Shown: piece after piece, positions 1 to 8,437 of the stretch
Position numbering within the stretch: the stretch's first letter is position 1
Layout of the letters: each line of letters begins with the position of its first letter
From: Patescibacteria group bacterium
GTDB lineage: Bacteria > Patescibacteria > UBA1384 > XYA2-FULL-43-10 > 1-14-0-10-43-13
Reading direction: 5' to 3'
Length of the DNA: 64,000 nt
Assembly: GCA_023484645.1 (NCBI GenBank)
Contig: JAMCZZ010000041.1
Coordinates: 1 to 64,000 of the forward strand
The notes under the pieces: model-generated
What the model saw: only the letters and a program-made list of their open reading frames with translations
Told to the model about the DNA's origin: nothing
The model's database searches: none
Translations under genes and position numbers: made by a program

Positions 1-1
1 A

Positions 2-262
2 ACTTACACAACAATAATTAAACCTGAAGATGGATTTGTAGATAGCAAGACGGAAGCACAAGTTGTAGAAAGAAAAATTCGGGCTTTTGATGAGTGGCCT
101 AAGGTCTATACAAAAATCGATAACAAAAGAATCCAAATAACAGCAGCCCATTTCGATGAAGAAAATAACTTTGTTATCGATAGAGTTAAACCAGAAGGTA
201 AAAAGGAAATGAGTTATGCAGATTTTCTAAATGGATATAAGACAGAGTTGACATTTTCGTAG
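2..262 (+). CDS. fmt: Methionyl-tRNA formyltransferase, C-terminal end (partial)
   Basis: The open frame enters from the left edge and stops with TAG at 260-262, giving 86 residues. The translation begins TYTTIIKPEDGFVD and continues through RAFDEWPKVYT, which matches the C-terminal tRNA-binding domain of Fmt, where an R-A-F-x-x-W-P stretch is typical. Fmt formylates the methionine on initiator tRNA so that translation can start. The catalytic domain lies outside the window, so the call rests on the C-terminal domain only. It precedes rpsP in the same direction with a 55-base gap. Confidence 0.75.
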   Translation, partial: TYTTIIKPEDGFVDSKTEAQVVERKIRAFDEWPKVYTKIDNKRIQITAAHFDEENNFVIDRVKPEGKKEMSYADFLNGYKTELTFS

Positions 263-317
263 TTTTTTGTTAATTTTAATTGTGATATTTTGATAATCAG
301 AAAGTCGTAGGAGTTAA

Positions 318-800
318 ATGCTTAGAATTAGATTGACCCGAGTTGGTAAGAAAAACAGTCCTGCCTATCGCGTAGTTATCGCAGATAAAAGAAGAGCTGT
401 TAAAAGAAAATTTATTGAAATTATAGGCCACTATAATCCAACCCTAAATCCAAAAGAAATCGTGATTAATAAGGAACGAGCGCTTTTTTGGATGCAAAAT
501 GGAGCACAGCCCTCAGATACAGTTAATAACTTGATGTGCGATTTGGGTATTTTGGCTAAAAAAGACAAAGTTAACAAAGTATTCGGCAAAAAGCTTTCTA
601 AAAAAGCAATAAAAGAAGGCGCCGGCGAAACTAAGCCAGAAACAGCTGCAGAAGCAACTGAAGAGGTGCCAGCAGCAGTAGAGAAAGAAGCCGCTCCAGA
701 GGAAACAACAGAAGTAGAATCAGCTGAATCCGAAAAGGAAGAAACAATAGAGACGCCAGAAGAGCCAACCGAAGACTCCTCAGACGCCGCATCCGCTTAA
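318..800 (+). CDS. rpsP: 30S ribosomal protein bS16 with long acidic tail
   Basis: The first 85 residues are a standard bS16: MLRIRLTRVGKKNSPAYRVV at the start and a conserved RAVKRKFIEIIGHYNPT segment. bS16 binds 16S rRNA in the body of the small subunit. The protein is 160 residues, about twice the usual length, because residues from about 95 onward form a low-complexity tail rich in Glu, Ala, Thr and Pro. A TAGGAG sequence lies 6 bases before the ATG. The order rpsP, KH protein, trmD is a classical ribosomal cluster, but rimM, often found between them, is absent here. Confidence 0.95.
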   Translation: MLRIRLTRVGKKNSPAYRVVIADKRRAVKRKFIEIIGHYNPTLNPKEIVINKERALFWMQNGAQPSDTVNNLMCDLGILAKKDKVNKVFGKKLSKKAIKEGAGETKPETAAEATEEVPAAVEKEAAPEETTEVESAESEKEETIETPEEPTEDSSDAASA

Positions 801-916
801 AGCGGAGCAGGCACCCCTGCTTCCGAAGGAATGTGGGGAAAGACAGAGTAATTTTATCCAATTTGGCAATTAATATTTTCTCAATACTGAAAAAGAATTG
901 AGAGAAAGGAAAGAAA

Positions 917-1276
917 ATGGAAAAAGATCAGAAATTCGTAGAAGACGTTGTAAAGGCCATCGTCGACCTGCCGGAAAAAGTTACAACCGAAAGAACAATC
1001 GACGAGATGGGGGTATTAATCAAATTGACAGTTGACCCATCTGATATGGGTAAAGTTATTGGTAAAGATGGTAAGACCGCAAAATCGATCCGAACTTTAC
1101 TTCGAGTCTTGGGCGCAAAAAATAACGCTAGAGTAAATCTAAAAATTGTTGAACCAGAAGGAAGCGAAAGACCACAAAGCAGACGATCAGAAGAAGAGAC
1201 AACACACGAGGAAGAAAAAGAAGAAGTTAAGAACGATGAAGTCCTTTCAGACGTACCAAACGACGTATTAGCATAA
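917..1276 (+). CDS. khpA: KhpA-type KH-domain RNA-binding protein
   Basis: This 119-residue protein has a single KH domain with the GxxG loop read as VIGKDGKTAKSI at about residues 48-59. That is the signature of KhpA, the small RNA-binding partner of KhpB (Jag) found beside rpsP in many bacteria. After about residue 85 it has a charged Glu/Lys/Arg tail not seen in the usual 75-85 residue proteins. A GAGAGAAAGGAAAG purine tract serves as ribosome binding site. Placement between rpsP and trmD supports a role linked to ribosome assembly or RNA folding; the exact target is unknown. Confidence 0.88.
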   Translation: MEKDQKFVEDVVKAIVDLPEKVTTERTIDEMGVLIKLTVDPSDMGKVIGKDGKTAKSIRTLLRVLGAKNNARVNLKIVEPEGSERPQSRRSEEETTHEEEKEEVKNDEVLSDVPNDVLA

Positions 1277-1302
1277 AAACATACGATAAAATAAATGAAA
1301 AT

Positions 1303-1335
1303 GCCACGATCACTGTTTTGCGTGGCTTTTTCTTT
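1303..1335 (+). terminator. Intrinsic terminator after khpA
   Basis: The stem GCCACG (1303-1308) pairs with CGTGGC (1321-1326) and is followed by TTTTTCTTT. It separates the rpsP-khpA unit from trmD. The 100 bases after it, up to trmD, are almost pure A/T and show no gene. Confidence 0.75.
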
Positions 1336-1434
1336 ATTAGACCTTATTAATTTTCAATTTTTAATTTATAATTTAAATTAAATGATAAATGTTTAAGAAT
1401 TAAAAAATTAGAAATTGATTTTAAATTTTAAATT

Positions 1435-2130
1435 ATGACCGAAATTAATATTTTAACACTATTCCCCCAAATGTTTACTGGCCCTCTCTCTGAGAGCATT
1501 ATTAAACGTGCCGTTGAAAAAGGTGTGGTCAAAATAAATCTTGTAAATTTTCGTGATTTTGCCGAAGACAAACGAGGAACAGTGGATGATACCCCCTACG
1601 GCGGTGGTGCAGGGATGGTTTTAAAGGTTGACGTGATCGATCGAGCGATACAAAACATCGTTAGGAACAAAAGAGATGATTATTATATTGCGCTCATGAC
1701 GCCACAAGGTAAAAGATTTACTCAAGAAAAAGCTGAGACCTTATCACAAAAGAAAAAGTTAATATTGATCTGCGGACACTATGAAGGCTTCGACGAAAGA
1801 ATTAGGGAACATTTAGTTGATGAAGAAATTTCTCTTGGCGATTTTGTCCTCTCGGGCGGAGAAATTGCGGCAATGGCTATAACCGATGCTATTGTTAGGC
1901 TTGTTCCCGGAGTATTAGGCAAAGATGAATCTTCTTCTGAAGAAAGTTTTTCTTTGCAAGATGAAGAAGGCAATGTTTTACTTGAGTATCCTCAGTATAC
2001 TAAGCCGTTTGAATATAAAAACTGGAAAGTGCCGGAAGTCTTAGCCTCGGGAAATCATGCTGAAATAAAAAAGTGGCGGTTAGAAGAGGCAAAAAAAAGA
2101 ACCGCAAAAAAACGGCCTGTTCTAGATTGA
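1435..2130 (+). CDS. trmD: tRNA (guanine-N1)-methyltransferase TrmD
   Basis: This 231-residue SPOUT-class enzyme methylates G37 next to the anticodon, using S-adenosylmethionine, and so prevents frameshifting. Family motifs are clear: the N-terminus MTEINILTLFPQMF, GGGAGMVLK at about 56-64, LICGHYEGFDERI near 111-123 and ISLGDFVLSGGE, which form the knot and cofactor pocket. Length is normal for the family. No good ribosome binding site precedes the ATG; the upstream region is an AT-rich stretch. Confidence 0.95.
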   Translation: MTEINILTLFPQMFTGPLSESIIKRAVEKGVVKINLVNFRDFAEDKRGTVDDTPYGGGAGMVLKVDVIDRAIQNIVRNKRDDYYIALMTPQGKRFTQEKAETLSQKKKLILICGHYEGFDERIREHLVDEEISLGDFVLSGGEIAAMAITDAIVRLVPGVLGKDESSSEESFSLQDEEGNVLLEYPQYTKPFEYKNWKVPEVLASGNHAEIKKWRLEEAKKRTAKKRPVLD

Positions 2131-2145
2131 TCTATGAATTTTAAT

Positions 2146-2179
2146 GATCCGCGGCCGCAAATTGCGGCGGCCGCGGATC
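2146..2179. terminator. GC-rich hairpin downstream of trmD
   Basis: GATCCGCGGCCG near 2146-2157 pairs with CGGCCGCGGATC at 2168-2179; the right arm carries three extra bases. The stem is very stable and sits just after trmD and just before a region of different base composition. No U-tract follows on either strand, so a classical intrinsic terminator is not certain; it may be one of the dispersed GC-rich palindromes of this genome. Confidence 0.5.
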
Positions 2180-2218
2180 GACAATCTCGGGAGCCCTGCT
2201 CCGCGAGCTTGGTAGCTG

Positions 2219-2479
2219 CTATGTTGTTGCTGCAGCCTGCCCCACCTTGAATACCCTGCCATTGGAATGAATCCGAGCAAGAGCCGCATCAACCTGCTTA
2301 AGGAAGTTTGGCTCAGGCACCCTCGTCTTCGGTGGGAATACTACCCCCACCGAATGTTCGATAGCATCTGCTACCGACTCGATATTCATGTTGATGGGTC
2401 CGTTTGACCCCTTGAGCCTAGTTGACTTTCCGCCAGGCTTCTCCGATCTCCGTCTTGCGATTCCCTTCCCACTACGCAT
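2219..2479 (-). CDS. Small protein of unknown function, last of three overlapping micro-ORFs
   Basis: I do not recognise this 86-residue protein. The ATG at 2479 is chosen over longer options because a perfect AAGGAGG (2491-2497 on the plus strand as CCTCCTT) lies 11 bases upstream. The N-terminal third is strongly basic (RSGKGIARRRSEKPGGKS); the rest is mixed and ends VGQAAATT. Its start codon overlaps the stop of the preceding ORF by eight bases (ATGCGTAG), which suggests translational coupling. Base composition is richer in G+C than the flanking genes, a possible sign of transfer. Confidence 0.5.
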   Translation of the reverse strand: MRSGKGIARRRSEKPGGKSTRLKGSNGPINMNIESVADAIEHSVGVVFPPKTRVPEPNFLKQVDAALARIHSNGRVFKVGQAAATT

Positions 2480-2603
2480 GTGTAAACAAGCCTCCTTGCT
2501 TTTGTCTCCGTTTTGGTTCCACGGGCTTCTTGACTCTCTGTCTCTTATCAAGCTTCCCTGTAGAGCCTCTGCGTTTCGATGTGTCTGACCTTGCCATTAC
2601 CAT
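2472..2603 (-). CDS. Basic micro-protein (43 aa), middle of three overlapping micro-ORFs
   Basis: The frame reads MVMARSDTSKRRGSTGKLDK and continues with a second basic block to LFTHA. About one third of the residues are Lys or Arg, so nucleic-acid binding is possible but unproven. GGGAAGGA precedes the first ATG, and the second ATG overlaps the stop of the upstream micro-ORF as TAATG. The 3' end contains the AAGGAGG that serves the next ORF. No family is recognised. Confidence 0.4.
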   Translation of the reverse strand: MVMARSDTSKRRGSTGKLDKRQRVKKPVEPKRRQKQGGLFTHA

Positions 2604-2692
2604 TGCAATCCTTCCCTTCTCATCCGTGATATTGTATTGCAATTGCAAACCGTACGATTGCTATATGCTCGTCCCCCTTCCGAATTCGGCAT
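2597..2692 (-). CDS. Leader-like micro-ORF (31 aa), first of three
   Basis: The frame runs from MPNSEGGRAYSNR to MRREGLQW and stops with TAA overlapping the next ATG (TAATG). A plausible promoter lies upstream on the same strand: TTGTGC, 17 bases, TAGTAT, within about 2725-2760. The ORF may be a leader peptide that couples translation to the two ORFs that follow. It has only a weak ribosome binding site and could be spurious on its own. Confidence 0.25.
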   Translation of the reverse strand: MPNSEGGRAYSNRTVCNCNTISRMRREGLQW

Positions 2693-2794
2693 TATGAGCT
2701 CTCAGGCCCATTTAAATGTCCTTATTCTTAATCGAAATACTACCACTTTTACGACTATTGCACAAGTACTTTTTTTACTCTAAAATAATAAGTT

Positions 2795-4801
2795 ATGCAA
2801 AAGAAACTATTTAAAATTCATTCAAAGTTTTCTCCTACCGGCGATCAACCGGAAGCTATTGATAGACTGTCGGAAAATATTAGAAAAAATGTCAAACATC
2901 AGACGCTTTGGGGTGTGACCGGAAGCGGCAAGACTTTTACTATTGCCAATGTTATCGAAAAAGTTCAGAGACCAACACTCGTAATTGCTCACAACAAAAC
3001 CTTGGCTGCCCAGCTGGCGGATGAATTTAGACAATTTTTTCCCGATAACGCTGTTCATTATTTCGTTTCTTATTATGATTACTATCAGCCGGAAGCGTAT
3101 ATTCCTCATTCCGACACCTATATTGAAAAAGATTCCTCAATTAATGATGAAATTGACCGCCTAAGACACGCCGCAACTCATGCCTTACTGACTAGAAGCG
3201 ATGTTATTATTGTGGCTTCTGTTTCCTGTATTTACGGCATCGGATCGCCAGAGTTCTACCAAGCGGAAAATTTTACATTTAGGGTTGGCGAATCAATAAA
3301 AAGAGATTATTTTCTTCATCAGCTAAACAACCTCCAATTTAATCGCAACGATGTTGAGCTAAAAAGAGGAACTTATCGACTATCCGGCGACACACTGGAG
3401 ATTTTTCCGGCATATGAAAATAATACGATTAGAGTGGAATTTTTCGGCAATGAAGTTGAAAAAATCAGCGAAATTGATTGGATTACCGGCAAACAATTGG
3501 GCGAATTAGACTCATTTGAAGTATTTCCAGCAAAACATTTCATTACTCCGGAGAGCTTACAGAAAGAAGCTATTAAAAATATCAAAAAAGATCTTGAAAT
3601 AAGAACCCAGGAATTGAAGAAACAAAATAAACTTCTAGAGGCACAAAGAATTGAACAGAGAACAAATTTCGACTTGGAGATGATAGAGCAAACAGGGTAC
3701 TGTTCTGGAATTGAAAATTATTCAAGATATTTTGACGGCAGAAAAAAAGGAGAACCCTCCACGACCCTTATTGATTATTTCCCAAAAGATTTTTTATTAG
3801 CAATTGATGAATCGCATATTACCGTTTCCCAAATTGGTGCAATGTATGCCGGAGACCGATCTAGAAAAGAGAAATTGGTTGATTATGGCTTCAGATTGCC
3901 GTCCGCTTTTGATAACAGGCCATTGCGTTTTGATGAATTTTACAACAAAATTAATCAAATGATTTTTACAACAGCAACTCCGGGAGAATTTGAGTTATAT
4001 CATAGTGCTAAAGAAAATATTGTAAATGGGAAAAAACAACCTTACGATGCAGTAGTAAAACAATTTATCCGTCCAACTGGCCTCCTCGATCCAATCATTG
4101 AGGTTAGAAAAACGAAGGGCCAGATTGATAATTTGATCGAAGAAATAAATAAAAGGGTGGAAAAACATCAGAGAGTTTTAATAACAACTCTAACTAAGAA
4201 AATGGCAGAAGCTTTAACTGATCACCTATTGGACAAAAAAATAAAAGTGGCTTATATTCATTCTGATATCGAAACGCTTGAAAGAACTGAAATACTGCAT
4301 TCTTTACGACTGGGAGAATATGATGTTTTGATTGGCATCAATCTTCTTCGAGAAGGGCTTGACTTACCCGAGGTTTCACTTGTGGCAATATTAGATGCCG
4401 ATAAAGAAGGTTTTTTGCGAAGCAAAACTTCTTTAGTCCAAACAATTGGTCGTGCAGCCCGCCATTTGGAAGGCAAAGTGATAATGTATGCCGACGTCAT
4501 AACCGATTCGATGAGAAATGCGATCGACGAGACGAATGCGCGAAGGGAAGTTCAAGAGAAATACAATAAGGAACATAACATTACACCGAAGAGCGCAGAA
4601 AGAACGCTTAAGCCCAAAGAGATTAAAGAAGAAAAAGAGCAACTTGAAATTGATTTGTCGTTTAAAAAACTGCCTAAAATAGAAAAGAAGAAAGTTATTT
4701 CCGATCTAAATCATCAGATGAAAATGGCTGCTGAAAAACTGGAATTCGAACATGCTGCCCGTTTGAGAGACCAGGTTACAAAATTGGAGAGTATGTTATA
4801 A
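2795..4801 (+). CDS. uvrB: Excinuclease ABC subunit B
   Basis: UvrB is the DNA-damage verification helicase of nucleotide excision repair, acting between UvrA loading and UvrC incision. The 668-residue protein has Walker A GVTGSGKT at residues 40-47, the beta-hairpin region [12 protein letters not shown] near 93-104, a DESH box, helicase motif VI as QTIGRAARH, and a C-terminal UVR domain ([17 protein letters not shown]) that contacts UvrC. Length is typical. The start follows an AT-rich leader without a strong ribosome binding site. It stands alone, with the micro-ORF unit on its left. Confidence 0.97.
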   Translation: MQKKLFKIHSKFSPTGDQPEAIDRLSENIRKNVKHQTLWGVTGSGKTFTIANVIEKVQRPTLVIAHNKTLAAQLADEFRQFFPDNAVHYFVSYYDYYQPEAYIPHSDTYIEKDSSINDEIDRLRHAATHALLTRSDVIIVASVSCIYGIGSPEFYQAENFTFRVGESIKRDYFLHQLNNLQFNRNDVELKRGTYRLSGDTLEIFPAYENNTIRVEFFGNEVEKISEIDWITGKQLGELDSFEVFPAKHFITPESLQKEAIKNIKKDLEIRTQELKKQNKLLEAQRIEQRTNFDLEMIEQTGYCSGIENYSRYFDGRKKGEPSTTLIDYFPKDFLLAIDESHITVSQIGAMYAGDRSRKEKLVDYGFRLPSAFDNRPLRFDEFYNKINQMIFTTATPGEFELYHSAKENIVNGKKQPYDAVVKQFIRPTGLLDPIIEVRKTKGQIDNLIEEINKRVEKHQRVLITTLTKKMAEALTDHLLDKKIKVAYIHSDIETLERTEILHSLRLGEYDVLIGINLLREGLDLPEVSLVAILDADKEGFLRSKTSLVQTIGRAARHLEGKVIMYADVITDSMRNAIDETNARREVQEKYNKEHNITPKSAERTLKPKEIKEEKEQLEIDLSFKKLPKIEKKKVISDLNHQMKMAAEKLEFEHAARLRDQVTKLESML

Positions 4802-4859
4802 TCGAGGTAACACAACAGTTGATTTTTTAGCACTTTTAGTGTAAAGTAATGAGGTAATT

Positions 4860-5171
4860 ATGAACCATTTAGAATTGTATAACCTTTTAAAAACAGTTCA
4901 AAAGAACGTTCGCTGCCCACAATGCGGCAAACCATACGATTTTACTCGGATTAAAATCAAGGGTATCGCGGAGTTCATAGTTTTTCTAGAGCTAAGTTGC
5001 GGAAACCATATGCCTCTCTTGGCAACTGTTGCTCTAACTAAAAAGATTGATAAAAAAGATGAAGTCGACAAAAGTAAAGTGAATTCTGACGACATTATAG
5101 AAACATATAATTTCTTAAAAGATTTTTCCGGCGGGTTTGAAAACATATTCCAAGATAATAAACTAAAATAA
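4860..5171 (+). CDS. Small protein with a CxxC zinc-ribbon-like motif, unknown function
   Basis: I do not recognise a named family for this 103-residue protein. The N-terminal half reads like half a zinc ribbon: CPQCGKPYDF near 19-28, with a further Cys-Gly-Asn-His around 46. The C-terminal half is charged and helical. It lies 58 bases after uvrB and 12 bases before the bL25 gene, so it is probably co-transcribed with bL25. Metal binding and a link to translation are guesses. Confidence 0.6.
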   Translation: MNHLELYNLLKTVQKNVRCPQCGKPYDFTRIKIKGIAEFIVFLELSCGNHMPLLATVALTKKIDKKDEVDKSKVNSDDIIETYNFLKDFSGGFENIFQDNKLK

Positions 5172-5183
5172 TATTAGGACAAG

Positions 5184-5864
5184 ATGACAGATTTTAAATT
5201 AGAAGCAAAATTAAGAGAAGAAGCAGCCAATAAAACAAGAGCTGAAGGTTTTATCCCTGGCATTGTTTATGGCAAAGGGCTTGATAACACTAAGATTTCT
5301 TTAGAGAAAACAAATTTTTTGAGACTTTATAAAGAAGCTGGCACTTCAAACTTGGTTGAACTAACAATCAATGGAAGCAAAGGTGCAAAAACACTTATTC
5401 ACGACATTCAGCTTGACCCAATTAAGTCAGAGATTCTGCACGTTGATTTCTACAAGGTTAACATGAAAGAAAAGATTCATGCAGAAGTTCCTCTTAAGTT
5501 TATCGGCGATTCTGTTGCTGTTATTGAAAAAGAAGGTTCACTTATTACAAGCAAAGATTCAATTGAAGTTGAATGTTTGCCTGCAGACTTAATTCCAGAA
5601 CTTGAAGTTGATATTTCAGTATTAGATGATTTTGAGAAAAGCATTAAAATTTCCGATCTTAAAATTCCTGCTGGCGTTGAAATCTTAGACGACCCAGAGG
5701 AAATGATCGCTCATGTTGAAGAGCCACGCAGTGAAGAAGAACTTGCTGAGCTCGAAGAAGAGGTTGTCGAAGATGTTTCAGCAATTGAAGTTGAGAATAA
5801 GGGGGAAGAAGCTCCTGCCGCTGAAGGTGAAGGCGAAAAGACTGAAGAGAAGTCAGCAGAGTAA
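5184..5864 (+). CDS. rplY: 50S ribosomal protein bL25, Ctc form
   Basis: The N-terminal 95 residues are the 5S rRNA-binding bL25 domain (REEAANKTRAEGFIPGIVYG), followed by the beta-rich Ctc domain (VEVECLPADLIPELEVDIS is shifted to IEVECLPADL here). The last 45 residues are an acidic low-complexity tail rich in Glu and Ala, as also seen in bS16 upstream. The protein binds 5S rRNA in the central protuberance. GGAC precedes the ATG at a short distance. The 226-residue length suits the long Ctc class. Confidence 0.92.
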   Translation: MTDFKLEAKLREEAANKTRAEGFIPGIVYGKGLDNTKISLEKTNFLRLYKEAGTSNLVELTINGSKGAKTLIHDIQLDPIKSEILHVDFYKVNMKEKIHAEVPLKFIGDSVAVIEKEGSLITSKDSIEVECLPADLIPELEVDISVLDDFEKSIKISDLKIPAGVEILDDPEEMIAHVEEPRSEEELAELEEEVVEDVSAIEVENKGEEAPAAEGEGEKTEEKSAE

Positions 5865-5890
5865 AAATATTTATATCAAGCGATATATAA

Positions 5891-5918
5891 CTCAAAATGC
5901 CCGCAAGGGCATTTTGAG
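5891..5918. terminator. Perfect hairpin after bL25
   Basis: CTCAAAATGCCC (5891-5902) pairs fully with GGGCATTTTGAG (5907-5918) around a GCAA loop. It follows the bL25 stop by 27 bases and is the likely transcript end, although no U-tract follows. Confidence 0.6.
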
Positions 5919-6070
5919 TAAAGATTCCTTTTCCAGATCAGCGAAAAGAATAGTTTTACCCAACAAGGATTGCTTCCCGAAGGGCGATGGCATACGCCGA
6001 GTTCAATCCAAAGTGGAGTAAAATTATTCTTGAGATATCATGGAAAAGTCGTGCTGGGGTAAGGTTTTTT

Positions 6071-6112
6071 AAGGGCTAGGGGCGAGCTTCGAAACTCTGA
6101 GCCCCTGCCCTT
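6071..6112. other. Bipartite hairpin in the bL25 downstream region
   Basis: AAGGGC and AGGGGC (6071-6083, one base between) pair with GCCCCT and GCCCTT (6101-6112), leaving a 17-base loop. Upstream, GGATTG near 5968 can pair with CAATCC near 6009. The 280-base region between bL25 and the next gene has no convincing ORF; it may hold a structured RNA or a decayed repeat. I could not match it to a known RNA family. Confidence 0.35.
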
Positions 6113-6148
6113 AAATATAGAATAAATTGAAATATAAGTGTCAATATT

Positions 6149-6400
6149 TTATCGTATAAACCAATAATTAATTATTCCGAGAGCAGTGACGATCGTAAAA
6201 ATTACCGTAGTAATCAGAATACCGATTTGGCCTGCTTGCTTAAAAGATTTCCATGACGAATAAAACCAAAAAGGCTGGGCTGTCAAATTGATAATTAATC
6301 CCCATTGCGGAAATTTTAAAGAAGTAGCAACTTGCGCCCCAATTGTAAGTAAAGGAAGAGCAATTTGTGCTATATTGTTAAAGACTTTGCTGTTTTTCAT
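6149..6400 (-). CDS. Small membrane protein with QPFWF motif (83 aa)
   Basis: The protein has two to three hydrophobic helices with the segment INLTAQPFWFYSSWKSF in the middle. A second protein at 10382-10624 shares the same QPFWF core, hydrophobic pattern and C-terminal layout, so the two look like paralogues. A PQ-loop or SemiSWEET-like fold is conceivable from size and topology, but I cannot assign a function. No clear ribosome binding site precedes the ATG. It faces the MiaB-like gene divergently. Confidence 0.6.
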   Translation of the reverse strand: MKNSKVFNNIAQIALPLLTIGAQVATSLKFPQWGLIINLTAQPFWFYSSWKSFKQAGQIGILITTVIFTIVTALGIINYWFIR

Positions 6401-6438
6401 AATTATATTTTACTTAAAATATCCAATGAGGACTAGAG

Positions 6439-7494
6439 ATGAAATATTTTATTAAAATTTACGGCTGCCAATACAATGTCTGGGATGCCGCTCGGATTGA
6501 TTTTATGTTGAAAAAAATCGGGTTAATGCCTTCCAATGAAAAGGAAGCCGAAATTATATTTATTCTATCTTGCTCAGTCCGAAAAAGCGCTGTTGACCGC
6601 ATAATGGGGATGGTTAAAAACTGGCAAAGCAAGAAGGTCGTCGTTACAGGCTGCGTTATTCCAAATGATAAACCAAAATATTTAAAGAAGAACGTCATTC
6701 TCTGGGACAGCAAGAAGCCAGAGGATCTAAGCAGCGTATTGTTCGAGGATGAAAAATCCGAGAACTTCTCACTTCGCCGTGCCTACCGGCAGGCAGGTTC
6801 GAAGAATATTGAGACGATGATTCTCGAAGGCAATTCCTCCTCGGCATACTTGCCAATAATGATAGGCTGCAACAATTTTTGCTCCTATTGTGCTGTTCCA
6901 TACACCAGGGGACGCGAAGAATCCAGGCCATTTGATGAGATAGTGAGCGATTTCAAAAAACTGGTTGATAAAGGATATAAAGAAATAATGCTACTAGGGC
7001 AAAATGTTAATTCGTATAAATATGATTTTGCTCTGCTCCTCAAGACTTTGAACGATGTCCCTGGCGATTTTGTGATCCGCTTTACTTCCAACCACCCCAA
7101 AGATATGACTGATGATATTATTGAAGCTGTAAGAGATCTACCAAAAGTAAAAAAGGAAATTCATTTGCCATTGCAATCGGGAAGCAATAAGATCTTGAAA
7201 GCAATGAACCGACCCTACACTAAGGAAAAATATTTAGATATAATTGATAAAATAAAAAAAGAAATCCCAAATATTGAACTCCTAACCGATGCCATAGTCG
7301 GATTCCCAGGCGAAACAGAAGAAGATTTCCAGGAAACCGTAGAGGTCTTTAATAAAATTGGCTACCATCAAGCCTTCGTAAACAAATACTCACCCCGCTC
7401 AGGCACCGCCGCTTTTAAACTTGGTGACCCGATTCTATGGAAAGAAAAACAACGCCGCTGGAAAATACTAAATGATATGGCCAATAAAAACTAA
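6439..7494 (+). CDS. MiaB/MtaB-like tRNA methylthiotransferase without TRAM domain
   Basis: Radical-SAM methylthiotransferases add a methylthio group to modified A37 of tRNA. The N-terminal UPF0004 domain shows three cluster cysteines in IYGCQYN, LSCSVRK and VTGCVIP. The radical-SAM motif CNNFCSYC lies near residue 148. The protein is 351 residues, about 90 shorter than usual, and ends before a TRAM domain. A palindromic repeat at about 6772-6805 is read in frame as LRRAYRQAGS, extending a loop between the two domains. Which tRNA base it modifies cannot be told from sequence. Confidence 0.85.
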   Translation: MKYFIKIYGCQYNVWDAARIDFMLKKIGLMPSNEKEAEIIFILSCSVRKSAVDRIMGMVKNWQSKKVVVTGCVIPNDKPKYLKKNVILWDSKKPEDLSSVLFEDEKSENFSLRRAYRQAGSKNIETMILEGNSSSAYLPIMIGCNNFCSYCAVPYTRGREESRPFDEIVSDFKKLVDKGYKEIMLLGQNVNSYKYDFALLLKTLNDVPGDFVIRFTSNHPKDMTDDIIEAVRDLPKVKKEIHLPLQSGSNKILKAMNRPYTKEKYLDIIDKIKKEIPNIELLTDAIVGFPGETEEDFQETVEVFNKIGYHQAFVNKYSPRSGTAAFKLGDPILWKEKQRRWKILNDMANKN

Positions 7495-8015
7495 ATAATT
7501 TTTATTGGTTTTAGTTTTTTGAAAACTTCCTCGCTAGAAATTGAGATTCCATAATATATGAGATTTTCCTTTTCACCTTTTGTAAATAAGGTAATGTGGG
7601 GAAATTGTACTAGCAATTTCGTACCAAAAGTTTCATCAAGCTCTTTGTAAAATTTTCCCATGTCTGGCATATTAATAGCCCTTACATATGATTGCCTATG
7701 CTCTTTTACTTCTGGTCGATCTTCTGACCCGACTTTTTCTATATGATAAATATCAAGCTCTTTATAGCGCCAATCATAATTATTGGCAATTTGTAATATC
7801 TTTTTGCTTACTTCATCTTTGCTCAAACTAGTGTACTTTAAAATTTCCTCTATTTTGCTATCCGATAACAGTGTTACATGTCTTTTATCTTGTTCACGAT
7901 ACCCTTCTTTTAAGGCTTGTTTTCTAATTTTTACAGAATCTCCCTGCCCAACCTCTAAATTAATGCAAAGATCAGGATTAAAAGTTGGTTTATCCGGCCA
8001 AAATATTTTATTCAT
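7491..8015 (-). CDS. 2H phosphoesterase-like protein
   Basis: Two H-x-T-hydrophobic motifs, RHVTLL at residues 45-50 and PHITLFT at 139-145, match the paired histidine signature of the 2H phosphoesterase superfamily, whose members act on cyclic phosphates or RNA 2',5' and 2',3' ends. The 174-residue length fits. The spacing of about 90 residues between motifs is in the family range. It overlaps the end of the MiaB-like gene by four bases (convergent) and starts inside the end of the NUDIX gene, so it is probably translated with NUDIX and thrS. The substrate is unknown. Confidence 0.6.
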   Translation of the reverse strand: MNKIFWPDKPTFNPDLCINLEVGQGDSVKIRKQALKEGYREQDKRHVTLLSDSKIEEILKYTSLSKDEVSKKILQIANNYDWRYKELDIYHIEKVGSEDRPEVKEHRQSYVRAINMPDMGKFYKELDETFGTKLLVQFPHITLFTKGEKENLIYYGISISSEEVFKKLKPIKII

Positions 8016-8437
8016 TTTTTCTCCCCATTAATGATTGCTAAGCATTCCCCAGAAAATTTTGATAAATTTTTTGGAAGTTTATTTAATTTAAAAAACTTTA
8101 TCTCTTTAATTTTCTTTGGCTCTAAGATATGCGGAGTTTCTTTTGTTTTTGCTTTAAAATTCAAGGCAATCCAATGTCTGCCTTCTTTTATCCAGTCATT
8201 ATAATTTAGTAACACTTCGTTATAAATATTTATCCCAAGTTCTTCTTTTATTTCGCGTTTTAAAGCTTTGATTACTGTCTCACCAAATTCGATGGCACCG
8301 CCAGGCATTGACCAGCAATCAGAAAAATCTTCGGGTTTCTTTTCCGATAATTTATGATTAACCAAAAGAATCTCATTTTTGTTATTAAATATTAAAACAA
8401 ATACGCCAACACCGATAAAATCAACACCTGGTTTCAT
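8012..8437 (-). CDS. NUDIX hydrolase
   Basis: The NUDIX box is complete at about residues 47-69: GAIEFGETVIKALKREIKEE followed by LGI, with the expected Gly, Glu and REUxEE pattern. Such enzymes cleave nucleoside diphosphates linked to another moiety. The ATG at 8437 is preferred to the much longer open frame because everything before it lies inside thrS in another frame; the overlap with thrS is then 17 bases. The gene gives 141 residues, typical of MutT-like proteins. Whether it cleans the nucleotide pool or acts on another substrate is not visible. Confidence 0.8.
   Translation of the reverse strand: MKPGVDFIGVGVFVLIFNNKNEILLVNHKLSEKKPEDFSDCWSMPGGAIEFGETVIKALKREIKEELGINIYNEVLLNYNDWIKEGRHWIALNFKAKTKETPHILEPKKIKEIKFFKLNKLPKNLSKFSGECLAIINGEKK

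Noticed and set aside
2388..2697. Plus-strand open frames of 66 and 91 codons
   Set aside because: They lie opposite the micro-ORFs, have no ribosome binding site, and their products are composition artefacts; the minus-strand frames have strong Shine-Dalgarno sites and stop/start overlaps.
2146..2700. Vector or adaptor contamination, suggested by rare-cutter-like sites in a GC-rich stretch
   Set aside because: The stretch carries coupled ORFs with proper ribosome sites and a promoter, and its composition resembles other accessory units in the window.
5713..6021. A 102-codon frame at the end of bL25
   Set aside because: It is an out-of-frame reading of the bL25 acidic tail and the terminator; no ribosome binding site.
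5930..6140. A signal-recognition or RNase P RNA gene
   Set aside because: None of the conserved core motifs of those RNAs was found; only unassigned hairpins are present.
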